A stretch of 64,000 bases of DNA from AC-32 sp963746155 (GTDB taxonomy: Bacteria; Actinomycetota; Thermoleophilia; Gaiellales; Gaiellaceae). The notes below the pieces were generated by a model. That model saw nothing but the letters and a program-made list of their open reading frames with translations. It was not told where the DNA came from and ran no database searches. Positions 29,501 to 37,513 of this stretch are shown here, piece by piece. The stretch covers positions 124,001 through 188,000 of the forward strand of contig CAVVAB010000009.1 in NCBI GenBank assembly GCA_963746155.1, in the 5' to 3' direction. The translations under genes and the position numbers were made by a program. How positions within the stretch are numbered: position 1 is the first letter of the stretch; each line of letters begins with the position of its first letter.

Positions 29501-29868
29501 TCGCTGAGGCGTCGCTTGCGACGCCGGACGAAGAGGCCGCGCCGGCTTCGCTGGCGCGGCCGACTGGATCGGAGCCGGCCGACATCGTCGAGCGCGACTA
29601 CCGGCTCCAGCGCGTGATCTACGCACTCGCGTGCTTCCGCGCGGGCGCCGAGGAGGTCGAGGTCGTCTACCAGTTCCTCGAGCGACCCAACGACTTAGTA
29701 ACAGTCTGTTACAAGGTCGAAGAGGTCGAGGCGCTGGAGGCCGAGCTCTCGCGGTCGATCGCGGCGATCCAGGCGGGCGAGTTCCGGCCGACGCCGAGCG
29801 AGTTCGTCTGCGCCGACTGTCCCGCGCTCGACCTCGTCTGCGCCGGCCCGCGCCTGCGCAGCGCCTGA
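26515..29868 (+). CDS. addA: AddA-like UvrD/Rep helicase-nuclease subunit
   Basis: 1117 residues. Active SF1 helicase motifs: Walker A SAGAGTGKTT near residue 27, ITYTERAAGEL, VDEFQDTN (Walker B), GDEFQSIYRFR, LTIHSAKGLEFK and VAMTRAIDRL. The C-terminal RecB-type nuclease contains VVDYKTN. It also has Cys in FDRCSYRYF and three in CADCPALDLVC, resembling an Fe-S staple also in this subunit. ATG 26515 overlaps addB; the gene ends overlapping nth by 1 base. A three-gene DNA repair operon. Confidence 0.9.
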   Translation: MSTVERAPNLEQLRAIEEPGVVFVSAGAGTGKTTVIVERFCRAVCERGLDVDSILVITYTERAAGELRGRIRKRLAELGRHDLARQLDGAWISTIHGFCRRLLKAHPFAAGIDPRFRILDDSQGRVLRGEAFRAALEEFCGDSPERLRLLASYGGSRLRRMLTGVHETLRSSGLPLQLEAPGDPQLDERLDDLRAAATALGQAEALRFLESSPSPEVLLDLSDLRVRGGEGEAYEEARHAVERAALEALAARDREQLQELLLTYDRAYREAKDRESALDFEDLQLLAREVLQEHDDIRERESWRFRSVMVDEFQDTNRLQCELVDLLASEDGELFFVGDEFQSIYRFRHADVEVFRERREQAGGVLALTQNYRSRPEVLDVINHLFAADFGESFRPLAAAGRFPDPAFGPAVELLVTDKDSYKDTGTHWRSAEARHIAKRVRTLVDSGEAAPGEIVLLFAAGTDARLYEEELRAEGLPTFRATGRDYYRQQQVVDLLAYLRLLHNRYDDEALVSVLASPFVGVSNDGLVLLRRAATRRPLFTGLEKELPASLSTRDTRLLQAFKQRYDRLAGQASSLTLERLCEQIVCEHDYDLAVLAQWDGRRRYANLRKLGRLARSYEELRGPDVEGFVRFVAEQDAVGASELEAAAEEEGTDVIRLLTIHSAKGLEFKVVVVADAGRDRGRADADEILCLPDGRLGFRVADPASGRRLSTADYESVKSAERDAEEAERRRLYYVAMTRAIDRLIVSGAIGEGRADAGTPIGWVLERLEARELDDAESGPVEIERDGARLLLRVDRFAEEEAPAQPAALEQLELFAVSANGDEALDAPTLTPLPEVPEPPLHRARSLSYSAISLFDRCSYRYFVERVVGLWPDERKLRPVDEGEGGLAATEIGDAVHMLLEEIDLRQPAAPVELDELVRARYPDVTAEELERIRGFVGGYCESELAARLAGLDGAAAERPFTFEHDGVLFHGRLDVLYHDGPRAVVVDYKTNWLAEASLATPDEEAAPASLARPTGSEPADIVERDYRLQRVIYALACFRAGAEEVEVVYQFLERPNDLVTVCYKVEEVEALEAELSRSIAAIQAGEFRPTPSEFVCADCPALDLVCAGPRLRSA

Positions 29869-30576
29869 TGGCCCGCAGCTACGTCGCCGAGGCGAGGCGG
29901 CGCGTCGGGCCCAGGCGGCAGCGCATCGTGCCGATCGTCGAGCGCCTGCTCGCGGAGCATCCGGACGCGACGATCGCGCTTCGGTTCCGGAGCGATCTCG
30001 AGCTGCTCGTCTCGGTGATGCTCTCGGCGCAGACGACCGACGTGAACGTCAACCGCGTGACCGAGCGGCTGTTCGAGAAGTACCGCCTGCCCGAGGACTA
30101 CCTCGCCGTCCCGGTCGAGGAGCTGGAGAACGACATCCGGCCGACCGGGTTCTTCCGCCAGAAGACCAAGGCGCTGCGCGGGACGATGACGATGCTGATC
30201 GAGGACTACGACGGCCGCGTCCCGGACAGGCTCGAAGATCTCCTCCGCCTCCCGGGCGTCGCGCGCAAGACGGCGAACGTCGTGGTCGCCGAGCGCGGCG
30301 AGGCCGTCGGGATCGTCGTCGACACGCACGTCCGCCGTCTCTCGCAGCGGCTCGGCCTGACCAGGCAGGACGACCCGGTCAAGATCGAGCGCGACCTGAT
30401 GCGGCTCGTCGCCGCGGCGCTACTGGAACGTCTTCCCGCACCTGCTCATCTGGCACGGCCGCCGCGTCTGCATCGCGCGCAGCCCGCGCTGCGAGGAGTG
30501 CGTGCTGACCGACCTGTGTCCTGCAAGTCGGCTCGAGGCACCGCTTGCGGTGCCGTCATCAGGACGCGCGGGCTGA
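29868..30576 (+). CDS. nth: Endonuclease III (frameshifted near the 3' end)
   Basis: Helix-hairpin-helix LPGVARKTANVVV with the catalytic Lys, and VVDTHVRRLSQRLG with the catalytic Asp. After a one-base shift near 30410 the sequence continues RYWNVFPHLLIWHGR and a perfect 4Fe-4S loop C-x6-C-x2-C-x5-C (CIARSPRC...CVLTDLC), ending at TGA 30576. Removing one C around 30410 restores LVPRRYW, so this is an intact base-excision repair gene with a consensus error. The ATG overlaps the addA stop. Confidence 0.9.
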
Positions 30577-30679
30577 GCCCGTGCGTCCGTCTGAACTGAC
30601 CGGTCGACCCAAAGATGGTGACGAACACTTGTCGAAGCCGGCACAGTCGTGTCACGCGCCGGCGTCTAGCTTGTCAGGC

Positions 30680-30979
30680 GTGCGCTCGGTCGAGCTCGCG
30701 ATCTATGCCGACGCGCTCGCCGGCGAGGCGGCGAGCCTGGCCGCACGCGCCGAGCGGGCGCGCTCGCGCCTGAACCAGGCCGCGATCGAGAAGCGCGCGC
30801 GAACCGAGCTAAGTGAGCTCGCGATCGAGCGCCTCGAGCTGCTCGGCCTCGTCGGGTCGATCAACGAATCCGCGGCGCGCGAGGAGCTGCGCGAGCTCGA
30901 GAACGCGCTCGACGCGCTCGAGGAGCTTCAGGCCTGGGTCGAGTCCCAGCTGGCCGAATCTTCTGCGCTGGCGCAGTAA
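30680..30979 (+). CDS. Short coiled-coil hypothetical protein
   Basis: About 99 residues, GTG start at 30680 (in-frame TTG at 30671). Nearly all alpha-helical, Ala/Glu/Leu/Arg-rich with heptads (LRELENALDALEELQAWVESQL), soluble. No family recognised. Two stem-loops follow it before the convergent PAS gene. Confidence 0.6.
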   Translation: MRSVELAIYADALAGEAASLAARAERARSRLNQAAIEKRARTELSELAIERLELLGLVGSINESAAREELRELENALDALEELQAWVESQLAESSALAQ

Positions 30980-31017
30980 AGGTCGCCGTCTCGTCTCACC
31001 AACCAGGTGTGTCCAAC

Positions 31018-31044
31018 GCCCGTGCGGGCGAAGCCCACACGGGC
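31018..31044. terminator. Hairpin between convergent genes
   Basis: GCCCGTG-GGGC pairs with GCCC-CACGGGC around a GAA loop with one mismatch. A second palindrome (GGCGCC...GGCGCC, 31054-31073) follows. Between two convergent stops, this fits a bidirectional terminator. Confidence 0.55.
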
Positions 31045-31073
31045 TTCACGGTCGGCGCCGCCAAGTCGGCGCC

Positions 31074-31517
31074 TTAGCGCGGCGTGAGGGCGACGAGCAG
31101 GCCGCCGTCCTCGTCGTAGGCCGGGAAGAAGTCGGCCGTCACGGGCTTCATGTGCCCGACGCGCGAGCGCAGCTCGAGCTGCTCGCCCAGCTTGCGGACG
31201 CCCCATTCCAGCGCGACCTGCGCCGGGTTCTGCCCGTCGAAGCCGCTCAGGCCGAGCGCCTCGACGACGTCGCGGCCCATCAGCTCCTGCTCGCGGTACC
31301 CGGAGAGCTCGAAGACGTCGCGTCCTGCGGCGAGCACGCGCGCCTCCCGGTCGCACACGACGAAGCCCGTGGTCGGCGCCGGGTAGTAGTCCTCGAGCAG
31401 CTCGAACAGGAACCCGAACCCGCAGTGGTGGCAGGAAACCGCCTCGCGGGTCAGGCCCTCGCGCCGGTCATGGTCGATCGAGCGCTCCTTGCAGTTCGGG
31501 CAGATGAAGTACGGCAC
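31074..31517 (-). CDS. Zinc-ribbon plus PAS-domain protein
   Basis: 147 residues. The N-terminal CPNC and CHHC pairs form a zinc ribbon. A PAS domain follows (TTGFVVCDREARVLAAG, FELSGYREQELMGRDV) and ends in MKPVTADFFPAYDEDGGLLVALTPR. No output domain, so a small stand-alone sensor or adaptor. GTG start at 31517. Downstream of and co-oriented with corA, 28 bp away. Confidence 0.75.
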   Translation of the reverse strand: MPYFICPNCKERSIDHDRREGLTREAVSCHHCGFGFLFELLEDYYPAPTTGFVVCDREARVLAAGRDVFELSGYREQELMGRDVVEALGLSGFDGQNPAQVALEWGVRKLGEQLELRSRVGHMKPVTADFFPAYDEDGGLLVALTPR

Positions 31518-31545
31518 ACGACCATCGTAGTGCCGAAGCTGCGTG

Positions 31546-32467
31546 CTAGAGCCAGCCCTTCCGCCGGTAGAAGACGATCTGGAAGACCGTCGTCGCGATG
31601 ATCCAGGCCCACGACCACCAGTAGCCGAAGCCCCACATGCAGCTCGGGCATGTGGTCGGAAGTTCTGGCCGTAGAGCCCGACGATGAAGGTCGGCACGAG
31701 CAGGATCGAGGCGACGGCCGTGAGCCGCTTCATCACCTCGTTCTGGTCGTTCGCGATCTTGGCCTGGCTGTAGTCGCGCACACCGGCGACGAGGTCGCGC
31801 GAGAGCTCGAGCCCGTCGCTCGCGCGCAGGAGCTTGTCGTAGGCGTCGGCGAAGTGCAGCTGGACGTCCGGCGTGAAGAGCTTCGCGCCTTCGAGCCCGA
31901 TCCGTCCGTCGACGACGCGCCGCACGGCATCGCGCGTGGGGGCGAGAGCGTGCGCCGCACGTGCAGGAGGTCGTGCCGCAGTCCGGAGATCCGCTCGCGG
32001 ACGCGCGCTGCCGTCCAGTCCTCTACGTGATCCTCGAGCTCGTCGATCTCGTCGTTGATCGAGTCGATCAGGTCGAGGTACCGCTCGGCGATGTCGTCGA
32101 TGAGGTGGTAGAGCACCATCCCCGGCTTCGCCGGCTCGCCGTCGGCGTCGCAGGTCGCGTGGACGTCGCTCGTGTCGTACGGCTTCTCGCCCGGCGGCGT
32201 CTTGCGGACGGTGAGCAGCATTCCGTGAGTGACGACGATGTCGATCTCCTGGTAGAAGAGCCGGTCCTCCTCCGGGACGGCGACGGCCACGAGGATGACG
32301 CCGAACACGTAGTCCTCGTGCCGCTCGATCGTCGGCCGCGGCTCGTCCTCGTGCTGGGCGGGCTGGAGCAGCCTCTCGATCGCGAGCGGATGGAGCGTGT
32401 GCCCGAATTTCCTCTGGAGCTCGGCTTCGTCCGGATCGACGAGGTCGATCCACTCGACGTCGGCCAT
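31546..32467 (-). CDS. corA: CorA-family divalent-cation transporter (frameshifted)
   Basis: About 305 residues. Cytosolic domain MADVEWIDLVDPDEAEL..., then LHFADAYDKLLRASD, then KRLTAVASILLVPTFIVGLYGQNF as transmembrane 1 and signature, and WWSWAWIIATTVFQIVFYRR as transmembrane 2. It ends in the family's KGWL. The signature reads GQN where CorA normally has GMN. The first frameshift falls in a 5-G run at 31938-31942. Two more flank the periplasmic HMPELH loop near 31650. Role: Mg2+/Co2+ uptake by homology. Confidence 0.85.
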
Positions 32468-32492
32468 TCGCGGAGGCTAGCGAGGGTTCCGG

Positions 32493-33461
32493 CTAGACCT
32501 CGGCGGTCTCGGGCTTCGGCACCGGCAGTGCCTGCCGTGCCGAGAGCCACCGCTCGGCGTCGAGCGCGGCCATCGTGCCGCTGCCCGCCGCCGTGACGGC
32601 CTGGCGATATGTGTGGTCGACGACGTCGCCGGCCGCGAAGACGCCCTCGATGTTCGTCGCGGTCGAACTCGGCTTCGTCACGAGGTAGCCGGCCTCGTCG
32701 TGGTCGAGCTGCTCGAGGAAGAGCTTCGTGTTCGGGTCGTGCCCGATCGCGACGAACACGCCCTGCGCGGGAAGCTCGCGCGTCTCGTCGGTGCCGAGGT
32801 CGCGAATGAGCACGCCGGTCGTCTGACCGCCTTCGGAGAGGACGTGGTCGACGACGGCCGGTGTGACGAACTCGATCTTCTCGTTCGCCCGGGCGCGGTC
32901 GATCATGATCGGCGACGCTCGGAACTCGTCGCGCCGGTGGACGAGCGACACCTTGGTCGCGAACTTCGTCAGGAAGATCGCCTCCTCCATCGCCGAGTCG
33001 CCGCCGCCGACGACCACGACCTCGCGGTCGCGGAAGAAGGCCGCGTCGCAGACCGCGCAGTACGAGACGCCCTTCCCCTGCAGCGACCGCTCGGACTCGA
33101 GCCCGAGCTGCCGCGCGCTCGCGCCCGTGGCCACGATCACGCTCTCGGAGGTGAACTCCCTGTCGCCGATCCACACGCGGAACGGGTGCTCGGTGAAGTC
33201 GACCTTCGTCACGTCGTCGGTGATGAACTCGGCGCCAAAGCGCTCGGCCTGGCGCCTGAAGTCCTGCATCATCTGCGGGCCGAGGATGCCGTCCGGGTAG
33301 CCGGGGTAGTTCTCGACGTCGCTCGTGATCATCAGCTGGCCGCCCCAAGCGAAGCCCTCGATCACGAGCGGCTGGAGGTTCGCCCGCGCTGCGTACAGGG
33401 CCGCCGTGTACCCGGCGGGGCCTCCGCCGATGATGATCAGCTCTCTCGTTTCCTCGCTCAT
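32493..33461 (-). CDS. trxB: Thioredoxin reductase
   Basis: 322 residues. FAD-binding IIIGGGPAGYTAALYAARA at the N-terminus, redox-active CAVC near residue 136, NADPH-binding VVVGGGDSAMEEA, and C-terminal FAD contact GVFAAGDVVD. Reduces thioredoxin with NADPH in the cytosol. ATG start; divergent from aconitase across 75 bp that contains a CGACCGGTCG palindrome. No trxA adjacent. Confidence 0.95.
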   Translation of the reverse strand: MSEETRELIIIGGGPAGYTAALYAARANLQPLVIEGFAWGGQLMITSDVENYPGYPDGILGPQMMQDFRRQAERFGAEFITDDVTKVDFTEHPFRVWIGDREFTSESVIVATGASARQLGLESERSLQGKGVSYCAVCDAAFFRDREVVVVGGGDSAMEEAIFLTKFATKVSLVHRRDEFRASPIMIDRARANEKIEFVTPAVVDHVLSEGGQTTGVLIRDLGTDETRELPAQGVFVAIGHDPNTKLFLEQLDHDEAGYLVTKPSSTATNIEGVFAAGDVVDHTYRQAVTAAGSGTMAALDAERWLSARQALPVPKPETAEV

Positions 33462-33536
33462 ATGTCTGAAGTATTAAACGACCGCGACCGGTCGAGGCTT
33501 CCGAGTGGGGGAGCGGTTTCAGGAATACTCACGGGG

Positions 33537-35483
33537 ATGGCCTCGCTCGCGCGCACGATCCTGGAAGACCACCTCGAGCGCGGCGACCTCGTACCCGGAC
33601 AGGAGATCGCGCTGCGCGTCGACCAGACGCTCGCGCAGGACGCGACGGGAACGATGGCCTGCATGCAGTTCGAGGCGTTCGAGGTCGACCGCGTCCAGGT
33701 CGAGACGGCCGTCGTCTACGTCGACCACAACATCCTCCAGATCGACTTCAAGAACCCGGACGACCACCGCTTCCTGCAGGCGATGTCCGCGCGCTACGGG
33801 CTCTGGTTCTCCCGGCCGGGTAACGGAATCTGCCACTACGTCCACTGCGAGCGGTTCGCAACGCCCGGAAAGACGCTCATCGGCGCCGACAGCCACACGA
33901 CCCAGTCGGGCTCGTGCGCGATGATCGCGATCGGTGCGGGTGGGCTCGACGTCGCGGTCTGCATGGCCGGGCATCCGTTCGAGCTGCCGTGCCCGCGGAT
34001 CGTCGGCGTCTTCCTCGAGAACGAGCTCAGGCGCCCGTGGATCCAGGCGAAGGACGTCATCCTCGAGCTGCTGCGGCGCCGAACCGTGCGCGGTGGCCGC
34101 GGGGCGATCTTCGAGTTCACCGGCCCCGGTGTCTCGACGCTCAGCTTCACCGAGCGCGGAACGATCGCGAACATGATCGCCGAGCTCGGCGCGACGGGAG
34201 CGGTCTTCCCCGCGGACGACGAGACCCGGCGCTGGCTCGCCGAGCAGCGGCGCGAGGAGGACTTCGTCGCGCTCGACACGGGCGACACGGGCGACTTCGA
34301 CGAGGAGGAGCACATTGACCTCGCGGCGCTCGTCCCGCTCGTCGCGAAGCCGTCGAGCCCCGACAAGGTCGTTCCGGTCGACGAGCTCGTCGGGACCGAG
34401 CTGACGCAGGTCTGCATCGGCTCGTCGGTCAACTCGTCATACGAGGACCTCGCCGTCTGCGGCGCGGTGCTCCGCGGCCAGCGCCTCTCCGAGAAGATGA
34501 TCTCGGCGACGGCCACGCCCGGCTCGCGCCAGATCCTCGACCAGATCACGCGCTCGGGCACCTACATCGACCTGCTGATGGCGGGCGTGCGCATGCTCGA
34601 GCCGGCCTGCGGTCCGTGCGTGGGGATGGGCCAGGCGCCTCCGTCCGGGTCGGCTTCGCTGCGCACCTTCAACCGGAACTTCCCGGGCCGGAGCGGGACC
34701 GCCGACGACCAGGTGTACCTCTGCTCTCCGGCCGTCGCTGCCGCCTCGATGCTGACCGGCGTGATCTCCGATCCGCGCGAGCTGCCGGACGTCGTCCTGC
34801 CCGAGCGGCCCGACGCCAGGCCCGAGGTCGTCCAGAACCACATCCTCGAGCCGGTGCCCGCCGAGGAGGCCGCGTCGATACAGATTCCCCGCGGGCCGAA
34901 CATCAAGCCGCCGCCCGAGCAGAAGGTCCTGCCGGACGAGCTCGAGCTGCGTGTGCTGATCGTCGCCCCGGACGACATCTCGACCGGCGACCTCTCGCCC
35001 GACGGTGCGACCGTGATGGCCTACCGCTCGAATGTGCCGGCGATCGCGGAGTTCACGTTCCAGCACCGCGACAAGGAGTTCCCGCGGCGCGCGCACGAGT
35101 GGGGCGGAGGGTTCATCGTCGCGGGCGACAACTACGGCCAGGGCTCGAGCCGCGAGCACGCGGCGCTTGCGCCTGCGCAGCTCGGGGTCCGCGCGGTGAT
35201 CGCGAAGAGCTTCGCGCGCATCCACCGTCGCAACCTGATCGCGCAGGGGATCGCGCCGCTCCTCTTCAAGGATCCGGCCGACTACGACAAGGCCGAGCTC
35301 GGCCAGACCTGGCGGATCTCGCGGCTGCACTCGATCGCCGAGGGCGAGGACGACCTCGAGACCGAGATCGCAGGCGTCGGGACGATCACGCTGACGCACG
35401 ACCTGCTCCCGCGCGAGCGCGAGATCGTCGTCGCGGGCGGCCTGATCCGCTACCTCAAGGCCCAGCAGCCCGCAGGCGTCTAG
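33537..35483 (+). CDS. acn: Aconitate hydratase, Aquifex-type (about 650 residues)
   Basis: 648 residues, shorter than AcnA/AcnB. Fe-S ligands are in ADSHTTQSGS...(first Cys region) and EPACGPCVGMG. The swivel domain contains DDISTGDLSPDG and NYGQGSSREHAALAPAQLG. The size and the LeuC-LeuD-like order fit the shorter aconitase family first noted in Aquifex. Converts citrate to isocitrate in the TCA cycle, complementing the dehydrogenase at 22.1-23.2 kb. ATG 33537 chosen; its stop overlaps the convergent rmuC stop. Confidence 0.92.
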   Translation: MASLARTILEDHLERGDLVPGQEIALRVDQTLAQDATGTMACMQFEAFEVDRVQVETAVVYVDHNILQIDFKNPDDHRFLQAMSARYGLWFSRPGNGICHYVHCERFATPGKTLIGADSHTTQSGSCAMIAIGAGGLDVAVCMAGHPFELPCPRIVGVFLENELRRPWIQAKDVILELLRRRTVRGGRGAIFEFTGPGVSTLSFTERGTIANMIAELGATGAVFPADDETRRWLAEQRREEDFVALDTGDTGDFDEEEHIDLAALVPLVAKPSSPDKVVPVDELVGTELTQVCIGSSVNSSYEDLAVCGAVLRGQRLSEKMISATATPGSRQILDQITRSGTYIDLLMAGVRMLEPACGPCVGMGQAPPSGSASLRTFNRNFPGRSGTADDQVYLCSPAVAAASMLTGVISDPRELPDVVLPERPDARPEVVQNHILEPVPAEEAASIQIPRGPNIKPPPEQKVLPDELELRVLIVAPDDISTGDLSPDGATVMAYRSNVPAIAEFTFQHRDKEFPRRAHEWGGGFIVAGDNYGQGSSREHAALAPAQLGVRAVIAKSFARIHRRNLIAQGIAPLLFKDPADYDKAELGQTWRISRLHSIAEGEDDLETEIAGVGTITLTHDLLPREREIVVAGGLIRYLKAQQPAGV

Positions 35484-36525
35484 GCAGCGTCGACCGCGCG
35501 CGGGAGCTCGTGCGCCTCGGCGGGAAGCTCGGCAGGAGACTCCGCTGCCTGCTCGAGCTTCGTCCCGAACCGCTCGAGCCGCTTCTCGGCGTCGGCGTAG
35601 CGCTCTCGCGCGTTGCCGAGGTGCTTGCCGACGAGCTGGAAGTCCTCGCGGAAGCGGCCGAAGTCCTGCTGGAGCTGGGCGCAGTACGCCATGACCTCCT
35701 GCGCGTGCTGCTCGATCTGGAGGCCCTTGAGCCCGAGCACGATCACCTGCAGGTAGGCCGTCAGCGTCGTCGGCGAGACGGGAGCACCCGCTTGGTGTTC
35801 GCGTACTCGAGCAGCGCGCCGGTCTTGCCGCAGGCGAGCTCGTAGTAGATCGCCTCCGACGGCAGGTACATGAACGCGAAGTCGTACGTGCCCTCGTCGG
35901 GCCGGATGTACTTGCCGGCGATCGCGTCGACGTGTCCCTTGACGTCGCGCGCAAAGAGCTTCTCGAACTGCTGTCGCTCGATGTCGTTGTCCGAGCCGAC
36001 CATCCGCTCGAAGTTGTCGAGCGGGAACTTGGAGTCGATCGGGACGATCCGGTCGACCACGATCGCGGCGTCCACCCGCTCGCCGCCTCTGAACTCGTAC
36101 TGGAGCGCGTACGCCGTGGGCGGCAGCCGGTCCGCGAGGAGGTTGGCGAGCAGGAGCTCGCCGAAGCCGCCGCGCGCCTTGGGCGGGCGCAGGATCTGCT
36201 GCAGCTGCCCGAGCCCCTTGGCCTGCTCGGCGAGCTGCTCGGTGGCCTGTCCCACCGCGCCGAGCTGCTTGTGGATCGCGTTCGTCTGCTCCGACGCGTG
36301 CTCGAGCCGCCGGTCGACCTTGGTGTCCAGCTCGCCGAGCCGCCGGTCCATCGTCTCGGTGATCGCCTCCAGGCGGCCGTCGACCTCGGAGTTCCGCGAG
36401 GAGAGCTGCCGGTCGAGGACGCGCGGAAGCCAGACGGCGAACACCGCACCGCCGGCCACGAGCAGGACTACGGTCGCAAGGACGAACATGAGCCGACGAA
36501 CAGTAGGCGCAGAGTCGGACGGCAC
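35480..36525 (-). CDS. rmuC: RmuC-family protein (frameshifted)
   Basis: An N-terminal membrane anchor (MFVLATVVLLVAGGAVFAVWL) is followed by a coiled coil, then the RmuC nuclease-like core: RGGFGELLLANLLADRLP, DAAIVVDRIVPIDSKFPLDNFERM and YDFAFMYLPSEAIYYE. It continues in another frame after VLP near 35775 (TTLTAYLQVIVLGLKGLQIEQHA). One missing G restores VLPVSPTTL. Family linked to limiting recombination of inverted repeats and to phage defence. About 347 residues when repaired. Confidence 0.88.
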
Positions 36526-36550
36526 CGGCTAAAAAGGACCCCAGAAACGC

Positions 36551-36584
36551 CAGATCCGGACGACCTTGCGGCCCTCCGGATCTG
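36551..36584. promoter_or_regulatory. 10-bp inverted repeat between divergent genes
   Basis: CAGATCCGGA and its exact reverse complement TCCGGATCTG, 14 bp apart, in the 134-bp gap between rmuC and the His-rich protein gene. Candidate operator or cruciform. GGGTACCC follows at 36601. Confidence 0.45.
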
Positions 36585-36659
36585 ACCCGACGAACCTAAT
36601 GGGTACCCACCGCGCTGTCAAGGGCCCTCGTGAGCTACTGCTAGCATCGCGCGGGCCAA

Positions 36660-37361
36660 TTGGCCAAGAAGTCCCGCACACCCGCCCCTCCGAGGAAGAT
36701 CCAGGCGCCTCAGAAGCGCGTCGAGTCGCGTAAGCAGCCGCGCTCGCCCGAGGACAAGCGCACGCTCTACTGGGCGGTCGCGTTCGCCGCGTCCGGCGTG
36801 GCCGCGATCGCGGTCGTCGTCCTCGTCTTCACCGTTATGAGCGGGAGCGGGAGCGCGGGGATCGACCAGAGCAAGCTGGTCGGGCTCCAGACCGGGCCGG
36901 CGCCGTGGAACGCAGGTGTCGACCATCTGCCGGACCGGCTCAAGCCCGCCGGCCTGAACCCGCTCGGCGCCGAGGGCGAGGTCGTCCATATCCATCAGCA
37001 CATGGACATCTACGTGAACGGGAAGCGCACCACCATCCCGACCGGGGTCGGCATCTACGGCGACCAGTTCCTGACCGAGCTCCACACGCACGACTCGACC
37101 GGCCTGCTCCACGTCGAGTCCCCGAAGAAGCGCACGTTCGACCTCGGCCAGTTCTTCGCGGCGTGGGGCGTGCGGCTGGACAAGGACTGCATCGGCGGCT
37201 ACTGCAAGCCGGACACGCCGTGGCGCATCTACGTCGACGGCGCGGAGTACACCGGCGATCCGGGCGTGCTCCAGCTGAAGAAGCACCAGGAGATCGCGAT
37301 CGTGATCGGGACCCCGCCGAAGACCGTGCCCTCGAGCTTCCGCTTCCCACCGGGCGTCTAG
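36660..37361 (+). CDS. Membrane-anchored His-rich extracytoplasmic protein
   Basis: 233 residues with TTG start at 36660. A basic Pro-rich N-terminus leads to one transmembrane helix near 38-60 (AVAFAASGVAAIAVVVLVF). The outer domain holds a His cluster VHIHQHMDIYVNGK and a second LHTHDSTGLLHVESP, plus a Cys pair DCIGGYC. The His pattern suggests metal binding. A conserved actinobacterial hypothetical, I believe; function not established. tRNA-Leu follows. Confidence 0.7.
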   Translation: MAKKSRTPAPPRKIQAPQKRVESRKQPRSPEDKRTLYWAVAFAASGVAAIAVVVLVFTVMSGSGSAGIDQSKLVGLQTGPAPWNAGVDHLPDRLKPAGLNPLGAEGEVVHIHQHMDIYVNGKRTTIPTGVGIYGDQFLTELHTHDSTGLLHVESPKKRTFDLGQFFAAWGVRLDKDCIGGYCKPDTPWRIYVDGAEYTGDPGVLQLKKHQEIAIVIGTPPKTVPSSFRFPPGV

Positions 37362-37390
37362 GCGCCTCAGGCCGAGGCTATCCTTGCCCG

Positions 37391-37479
37391 GCCGGGGTGG
37401 CGAAACTGGTCATACGCGCCTGACTTAAAATCAGGTGTCCGCTGTTGCGGGCATAAGGGTTCGAGTCCCTTCCCCGGCA
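37391..37479 (+). tRNA. tRNA-Leu (anticodon UAA)
   Basis: Class II tRNA. Acceptor GCCGGGG pairs with CCCCGGC plus discriminator A. D-stem GCG/CGC. Anticodon stem CCTGA/TCAGG around loop CTTAAAA (anticodon TAA). Long variable arm; T-arm AAGGG-TTCGAGT-CCCTT. CCA is not encoded. Confidence 0.96.
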
Positions 37480-37513
37480 TGAGCGTCCCGTGAGGCCGCA
37501 CTAGACTCCGTTT

